Shown here one piece after another: positions 5,340 to 5,910 of a DNA stretch of 5,910 bases (position 1 is its first letter; every line of letters begins with the position of its first letter). This stretch comes from Sulfuritalea sp. (GTDB taxonomy: Bacteria; Pseudomonadota; Gammaproteobacteria; Burkholderiales; Rhodocyclaceae). The notes under the pieces were generated by a model. That model made no database searches, was not told the origin of the DNA, and was given only the letters and a program-made list of their open reading frames with translations. The translations under genes were made by a program, and so were the position numbers. The DNA lies in assembly GCA_026399445.1 (NCBI GenBank), contig JAPLRA010000331.1, positions 1-5,910 of the forward strand, in the 5' to 3' direction.

Positions 5340-5910
5340 TCAGGTTATCACCGTCGGCAGCTCGCGCCCGGTGCGCTGCTTCAGTTGCGACAGTTCGTCG
5401 GCGATGTGGATCAGACCACCCAGCGCCTGTTGCGCATCGACCTTCTGCCGCAGCAGATCGGCTTCGAAGGCTTCGAGATAAATCCGCAGCGTGGCGCCCT
5501 CGGTGCCCGTACCGGAGAGGCGGAAGACGATGCGCGAGCCGTCGTCCATCACGATGCGCAAACCCTGCCCCTTGCTCAGGCTGCCGTCGATCGCATCGGT
5601 GTAGCTGAAGTCGTCGCAGAACTTCACCCGGTAGTCGCCGAAGCGCTTGCCGGGCAGTCCGGAAAACTGCTTCTGCACCTGCGCCATGACGCCGGCGGCT
5701 GCATCGGCAGGCAACGCCTCATAGTCGTGGCGCGAATAGATGTTGCGGCCGAATTCCGCCCAGTGGCGGTGCACGATCTCCTCCACCAAAAGATGGCGCA
5801 CGGCGAGGATGTTGAGCCAGAACAGCACCGCCCACAGGCCGTCCTTCTCGCGTACATGGCTGGAGCCGGTGCCGAAGCTTTCCTCGCCGCACAGTGTGAC
5901 CTTGCCCGCA
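5340..5910 (-). CDS. pgm: Alpha-D-glucose phosphate-specific phosphoglucomutase (C-terminal part)
   Basis: The last 189 residues are visible; the N-terminus, with the catalytic phosphoserine, lies beyond the right edge. The enzyme interconverts glucose 1-phosphate and glucose 6-phosphate, feeding glycogen and envelope sugar synthesis from glycolysis. The visible part opens in the sugar-binding loop GKVTLCGEESFGTG, followed by SSHVREKDGLWAVLFWLNILAVR. It then has FGRNIYSRHDYE, DDFSYTDAIDGS, and the phosphate-binding loop of domain 4, RIVFRLSGTGTEGATLRIYLEAFE. It ends in ELPTVIT, a common C-terminus for this family. Nothing seems missing within the visible part. No start codon is in view: the Met at 5828 is only an internal frame start, and the reading frame continues in conserved sequence to the edge. 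tpiA follows 29 nt downstream. Confidence 0.94.
   Translation of the reverse strand, partial: AGKVTLCGEESFGTGSSHVREKDGLWAVLFWLNILAVRHLLVEEIVHRHWAEFGRNIYSRHDYEALPADAAAGVMAQVQKQFSGLPGKRFGDYRVKFCDDFSYTDAIDGSLSKGQGLRIVMDDGSRIVFRLSGTGTEGATLRIYLEAFEADLLRQKVDAQQALGGLIHIADELSQLKQRTGRELPTVIT

Noticed and set aside
5829..5910. Treating the phosphoglucomutase as starting at the Met at 5828
   Set aside because: The frame continues to the window edge with conserved family sequence (GEESFGTG, HVREKDGLWAVL), so the gene is simply cut by the window.
1..5910. CRISPR array, insertion sequence, tRNA, rRNA or phage structure
   Set aside because: No regularly spaced repeats, transposase motifs, terminal inverted repeats or cloverleaf sequences were found on either strand.

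Overview
The window is GC-rich chromosomal DNA, and its coding frames strongly favour G or C at third positions. Protein similarities (a phosphoglucomutase ending in PTVIT, a homoserine sulfhydrylase with the HALTKYLGGHG motif, an HDOD protein, a stand-alone secretin-like periplasmic protein) suggest a betaproteobacterium, perhaps of the Rhodocyclales or a nearby environmental lineage. This is inferred from remembered family features, not from a search.

Layout. Bases 1-406 (minus strand) hold a type II toxin-antitoxin pair: a ribbon-helix-helix antitoxin whose 3' end overlaps by 14 nt the start of a RelE/ParE toxin cut by the window edge. A perfect inverted repeat overlaps its likely promoter. 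Bases 550-959 (plus) are a DUF1993 gene broken by an internal deletion of about 100 nt that also shifts the frame. An 85-residue orphan follows at 973-1230 (plus) and ends tail-to-tail, with a 3-nt stop overlap, against a three-gene minus-strand cluster. In transcription order that cluster is a secreted secretin-like protein (3247-2459), a 106-residue protein (2386-2066) and an HDOD protein (2069-1227); the last two overlap by ATGA. From a 56-bp divergent spacer, metY (O-acetylhomoserine sulfhydrylase) runs right from 3304 to 4491 and ends at a strong intrinsic terminator. Converging on it from the right edge is a pgm (3' part)-tpiA pair for central sugar metabolism.

How the genes work together. 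pgm and tpiA are a carbon-metabolism unit and metY serves methionine synthesis; nothing links them beyond adjacency. The HDOD cluster looks like a signalling or envelope unit of unknown function. The toxin-antitoxin locus is a self-contained accessory element.

The most notable point is that two genes, DUF1993 and metY, each appear to lack about 30 internal residues relative to their families while their flanks are well conserved. One loss is out of frame and the other in frame. Either this genome carries two similar-sized internal deletions within 3 kb, or the assembly dropped about 0.1 kb at two places. I see no CRISPR array, insertion sequence, tRNA or rRNA, and no stretch of more than 300 bases without a gene. 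I did not find a convincing undescribed defence or mobile system.
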